Shown here: piece after piece, positions 40,472-42,863 of the stretch
How the letters are laid out: each line of letters starts with the position of its first letter
How positions within the stretch are numbered: the first letter of the stretch is position 1
Source: Candidatus Melainabacteria bacterium
Lineage (GTDB): Bacteria; Cyanobacteriota; Vampirovibrionia; Obscuribacterales; Obscuribacteraceae
Length of the DNA: 42,863 nucleotides
NCBI GenBank assembly: GCA_016212515.1
Contig: JACRFZ010000103.1
Span: 1-42,863, forward strand
Reading direction: 5' to 3'
Made by a program: the position numbers and the translations under genes
The notes under the pieces: model-generated
Seen by the model: only the letters and a program-made list of their open reading frames with translations
Database searches by the model: none
What the model was told of the DNA's origin: nothing

Positions 40472-40477
40472 CGGCAC

Positions 40478-41242
40478 ATGCAAGCGGGTGCGGTTACACA
40501 AGTCGATTGTAAGAGCTGCGGAACTAAAAATAGTTCCGACATGTCCTTTTGCATCCAGTGCGGCAAAGTGCTCTCCTCTTCAGTGGAAGCTCTGCGCCAG
40601 GCTCGTGGCGTCAAGAAGCGCTCCTGCCGCAGTTGCGGCCGTTCAGATGAGCTGAATAATCGCTATTGCGTGTTCTGCGGTGCCGAAATCGAGATTTACC
40701 AGGGCCGCCATACCAATGCCGAAGCTCTGGCTAAGTTCAGCGACGAACTGCATTCCATGGAGCCGGCTCCGGCACCTGCACCTGCCCCTACCAGTTCCTT
40801 TACCTCGCTGCCGGCGCTGGAGCCGGTTCAAAGCCCGGCGGCCCCTGCCCGAGCCGGTGTCGACCTGTTTCTTATCTTTGGCATCGTAGCCGGCCTGGCC
40901 CTGCCCTTTGTAATCGGTGGCGCCAGCCTGGCCCAACTGGCCCTGGCCCTGCAAGTGCCTGCTGAAGGTCTCATTCTCTACACCGAGAAGCCCAATGCCA
41001 GAGTCTTGCTGGAGTCCCTGGATCGCACCTGCTATATCCTCGGTCAGACCTCCCGCCACGGTGTTTTCTATGCCAAAGACCTGCCTGCCGATGGTTACCG
41101 CTTGCGCTTGAGTCTACCCGAGAGCCGCACCCTGATGCAGAAAATCGACCTGGTGAAAGGCAAGCTCAACTGCCTTGGTTTTGAAAAACCGATTCATCTG
41201 CCCCGACTTCCCGGCGCCGCTGCCGAGGAGGCTAGTAAATGA
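40478..41242 (+). CDS. Zinc-ribbon membrane protein with PEGA-like outer domain
   Basis: 254 aa. Two four-cysteine zinc ribbons: C11, C14, C25, C28 and C50, C53, C64, C67 (CKSCG...CIQCG and CRSCG...CVFCG). An Ala/Pro linker (PAPAPAPAPTS) leads to a membrane helix at about 129-158 and an outer beta-rich domain resembling PEGA (EGLILYTEKPNARVLLESLD, then GYRLRLSLPES). Ribbons would be inside, PEGA outside. The start at 40478 fits the leaderless promoter; upstream in-frame codons lie in that promoter. Its stop overlaps the kinase ATG (ATGA at 41239-41242), so it is likely a partner or substrate of that kinase. Confidence 0.75.
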   Translation: MQAGAVTQVDCKSCGTKNSSDMSFCIQCGKVLSSSVEALRQARGVKKRSCRSCGRSDELNNRYCVFCGAEIEIYQGRHTNAEALAKFSDELHSMEPAPAPAPAPTSSFTSLPALEPVQSPAAPARAGVDLFLIFGIVAGLALPFVIGGASLAQLALALQVPAEGLILYTEKPNARVLLESLDRTCYILGQTSRHGVFYAKDLPADGYRLRLSLPESRTLMQKIDLVKGKLNCLGFEKPIHLPRLPGAAAEEASK

Positions 41243-42507
41243 ATAGCGCCTCCAGTGCACAAGTTACTTGCCCTACCTGTGGCAAATTCCTGCCTCGCAC
41301 TTCCAAGTTTTGCGGCTTTGACGGCACCGACTTGACCCTGGCCAAGACAGGCGGTGATGTTCGAAAAATTTGCAATCTTTGCGGCCGGTTCTTTCCCGGA
41401 TATGCCAATTTCTGCGCTTTTGACCGTAGTTCTCTGGAGGTGCTCAAAGGGCAGGCTGTGAACCTGACGGCTACGGCGCCGCCGGTCGCCAGCGGACCGG
41501 CTATAAGCCCCCCGCCGGCACCGACTGCAGCCGGAGATACGGTGGATGTCTCCCGGCAGGCTGTTCCCAATGAACTGCACACGGCAAAAGCCGATGATGA
41601 CGATGAGGATGACGAGGAAGAGGATGATGGTCCTTATTCAGCCCTCATAGGCAAGACCATAGACGGTAAGTACATGGTGCAGAGTGTGCTGGGCGAAGGT
41701 GGTATGGCCGTTGTATACAAAGCCAACCATGTGCAGATGGAACGCACAGTGGTTATTAAGGTGATGCAGGGCTGGCTTCTCAGCAATAAAAATTCGGTGG
41801 AACGCTTCGAACGCGAATGCAAATTGACCGCCAAACTCAATCACCCCAACATCGTCTCGGTCTATGACGTTGGTTCCATCGACGGTAAAGAGCCTTACCT
41901 GGTCATGGAATACATCAAGGGGGAGGCGCTGGCCGACAAGATACACAACCAGGGAGCGCTGCCCTATGCCACTACTGCCAATATCATTATTCAAATGTGC
42001 CGCGGACTGCAGGAAGCGCACAGTATCGGGATCATTCACCGCGATCTGAAGCCCGATAACGTGCTCTTGCAGCATAAGTCGGACCGTCCCGACTGGGTGA
42101 AGATCGTAGACTTCGGTATCTCCAACCTGGTGCACGGCAGCAAGCGCCTCACCAAGACCGGCCGCATGGTAGGTACGCCTGAATACATCGCCCCTGAGCA
42201 GTTGAAGGATCGGCCCATTGATATTCGCACCGATCTTTATGCCATGGGCATCATGATGTTTGAAATGCTCACCGGCAAAGTACCCTTTGAGGGCGAGTCC
42301 GCGGAGTCTATCTTGATGAAGCATTTGCTGGAAGAACCGCCGCCCATCTCGGAAGTGCGCCCCGATATATTGGAGCCGGGCAATCCCTTCGAACCTATCA
42401 TCATGAAGCTTTTGCGCAAAGAACCAGATGAGCGCTACCAGACCGCCGTTGAGCTAAGATTAGATGTAGAACAGGCCCTCAATCAGGTGCTTCTGAAGAA
42501 GGGCTGA
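41239..42507 (+). CDS. Hanks-type Ser/Thr protein kinase with N-terminal zinc ribbons
   Basis: 422 aa. Two N-terminal zinc-ribbon-like motifs with three Cys and an Asp, C11-x2-C14-x10-C25-x2-D28 and C45-x2-C48-x10-C59-x2-D62 (FCGFDG and FCAFDR). A Pro/Ala linker and an Asp/Glu run (about 119-130) precede the kinase domain at 144-410: glycine loop GEGGMA at 152-157, catalytic Lys K174 (VVIK), HRDLKPDN with D269, DFG with D291, and GTPEYIAPEQ. All catalytic residues are intact. There is no membrane helix, so it is soluble and may be tethered through the upstream membrane protein. Start overlaps that gene's stop. Target unknown. Confidence 0.93.
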   Translation: MNSASSAQVTCPTCGKFLPRTSKFCGFDGTDLTLAKTGGDVRKICNLCGRFFPGYANFCAFDRSSLEVLKGQAVNLTATAPPVASGPAISPPPAPTAAGDTVDVSRQAVPNELHTAKADDDDEDDEEEDDGPYSALIGKTIDGKYMVQSVLGEGGMAVVYKANHVQMERTVVIKVMQGWLLSNKNSVERFERECKLTAKLNHPNIVSVYDVGSIDGKEPYLVMEYIKGEALADKIHNQGALPYATTANIIIQMCRGLQEAHSIGIIHRDLKPDNVLLQHKSDRPDWVKIVDFGISNLVHGSKRLTKTGRMVGTPEYIAPEQLKDRPIDIRTDLYAMGIMMFEMLTGKVPFEGESAESILMKHLLEEPPPISEVRPDILEPGNPFEPIIMKLLRKEPDERYQTAVELRLDVEQALNQVLLKKG

Positions 42508-42578
42508 CCTCCTAAATTCCGCCCCGGGTAAGTAAGGGAATTACCTTTGACTCAGGGCATGTGGTGAACGAGGCTCTT

Positions 42579-42863
42579 ATGGGCACTAAAGCAGTCTACC
42601 TTTTAATCTTATTAGCAGTGCTGTGGAGCCCGCCGGCGGCTTTCGGGCAGTCAGTTTCGGTGCCCCCGGCGCCGGCCAGTTATTCGCCTCCTCCCGTCAT
42701 ACAAGTGCCGCAGCCCACCCCTCAGGTTTCCATTCCCGTCTTTCCCCTGCCGCAGATCCCGGTTACCACCCCTACTCTGCCCTTGATTCCCACCGACTTT
42801 ACCAGACCTTTCATGGGTACGGCTCCCCTGGTTTTCTCGGCACCCACCCTGCCTACCGGCAAC
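42579..42863 (+). CDS. Proline-rich secreted protein, N-terminal part (partial)
   Basis: The frame is open for 95 codons to the window end. The first 23 residues are a signal peptide (MGTKAVYLLILLAVLWSPPAAFG), then a Pro/Val/Thr-rich stretch (SYSPPPVIQVPQPTPQV). GAGG lies five bases before the ATG; two in-frame GTGs at 42561 and 42564 are weaker. It follows the kinase by 71 bases and may belong to the same transcript. No domain is visible in the part present. Confidence 0.65.
   Translation, partial: MGTKAVYLLILLAVLWSPPAAFGQSVSVPPAPASYSPPPVIQVPQPTPQVSIPVFPLPQIPVTTPTLPLIPTDFTRPFMGTAPLVFSAPTLPTGN

Overview
The window is bacterial chromosome: dense, moderately GC-rich by eye, with short intergenic gaps, many 4-base ATGA start/stop overlaps, frequent GTG/TTG starts and clear Shine-Dalgarno (SD) sites. 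I see no rRNA, tRNA, CRISPR array, insertion sequence or prophage block. The taxon cannot be fixed from sequence alone. Zinc-ribbon Ser/Thr kinases, DUF4384 proteins, many TPR proteins, a Tat-type superoxide dismutase and a CDP-dideoxyhexose pathway together suggest a gut- or soil-type non-photosynthetic cyanobacterial relative (Melainabacteria/Obscuribacterales-like). That is a guess from content; a planctomycete or deltaproteobacterial-like origin is not excluded.

Layout. 1-7460 (+): the end of glyA, then a surface-glycan assembly operon: WecA/TagO-like initiating phosphoglycosyltransferase, two tandem paralogous GT-C membrane glycosyltransferases, a GtrB/DPM1-like GT2 enzyme and a DprE1-like FAD oxidase. 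7472-10086 (+): an orphan CheW protein, a secreted TPR protein and a trypsin-like protease whose leader holds a long inverted repeat. 10129-12521 (-): a charged hypothetical, a small membrane protein and a phage-tail-lysozyme-type protein, with about 500 bases of apparently non-coding DNA between the last two.

12608-26061 is a complete divergent chemosensory locus. Leftward: PAS-REC-HPt-like protein, CheA-REC, CheB, single REC, MCP. Rightward: CheR-TPR, CheW, PAS-acidic linker-REC-HPt-like protein, free-standing HPt, membrane-anchored coiled-coil/TPR protein. CheA-REC plus CheR-TPR resembles the Frz and Wsp (alternative cellular function) systems. The likely outputs are two paralogous hybrid proteins whose HPt-like domains have Tyr or Asn in place of the phospho-accepting His, while the separate small HPt keeps its His. 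This is the most unusual system in the window.

26048-29610: a divergent CDP-deoxysugar set: RfbH/E1 3-dehydrase with an intact C-X57-C-X-C-X7-C iron-sulfur motif, RfbF, an RmlC-like epimerase and an RmlD-like reductase. CDP-glucose 4,6-dehydratase and the E3 reductase are not here. 29624-35197: a charged coiled-coil protein, an ACT-domain malic enzyme, a Tat-signal Fe/Mn superoxide dismutase ending in a perfect 18-bp bidirectional terminator, and two DUF4384 proteins, one fused to a trypsin-like protease. 35419-38662 (+): a small membrane protein, a sigma-factor-like protein fused to three helix-hairpin-helix repeats, and an unrecognised protein preceded by a palindrome. 38649-40361 (-): a helical-repeat protein. 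40478-42863 (+): a zinc-ribbon/PEGA-like membrane protein with a predicted leaderless promoter, a zinc-ribbon Ser/Thr kinase, and the start of a proline-rich secreted protein.
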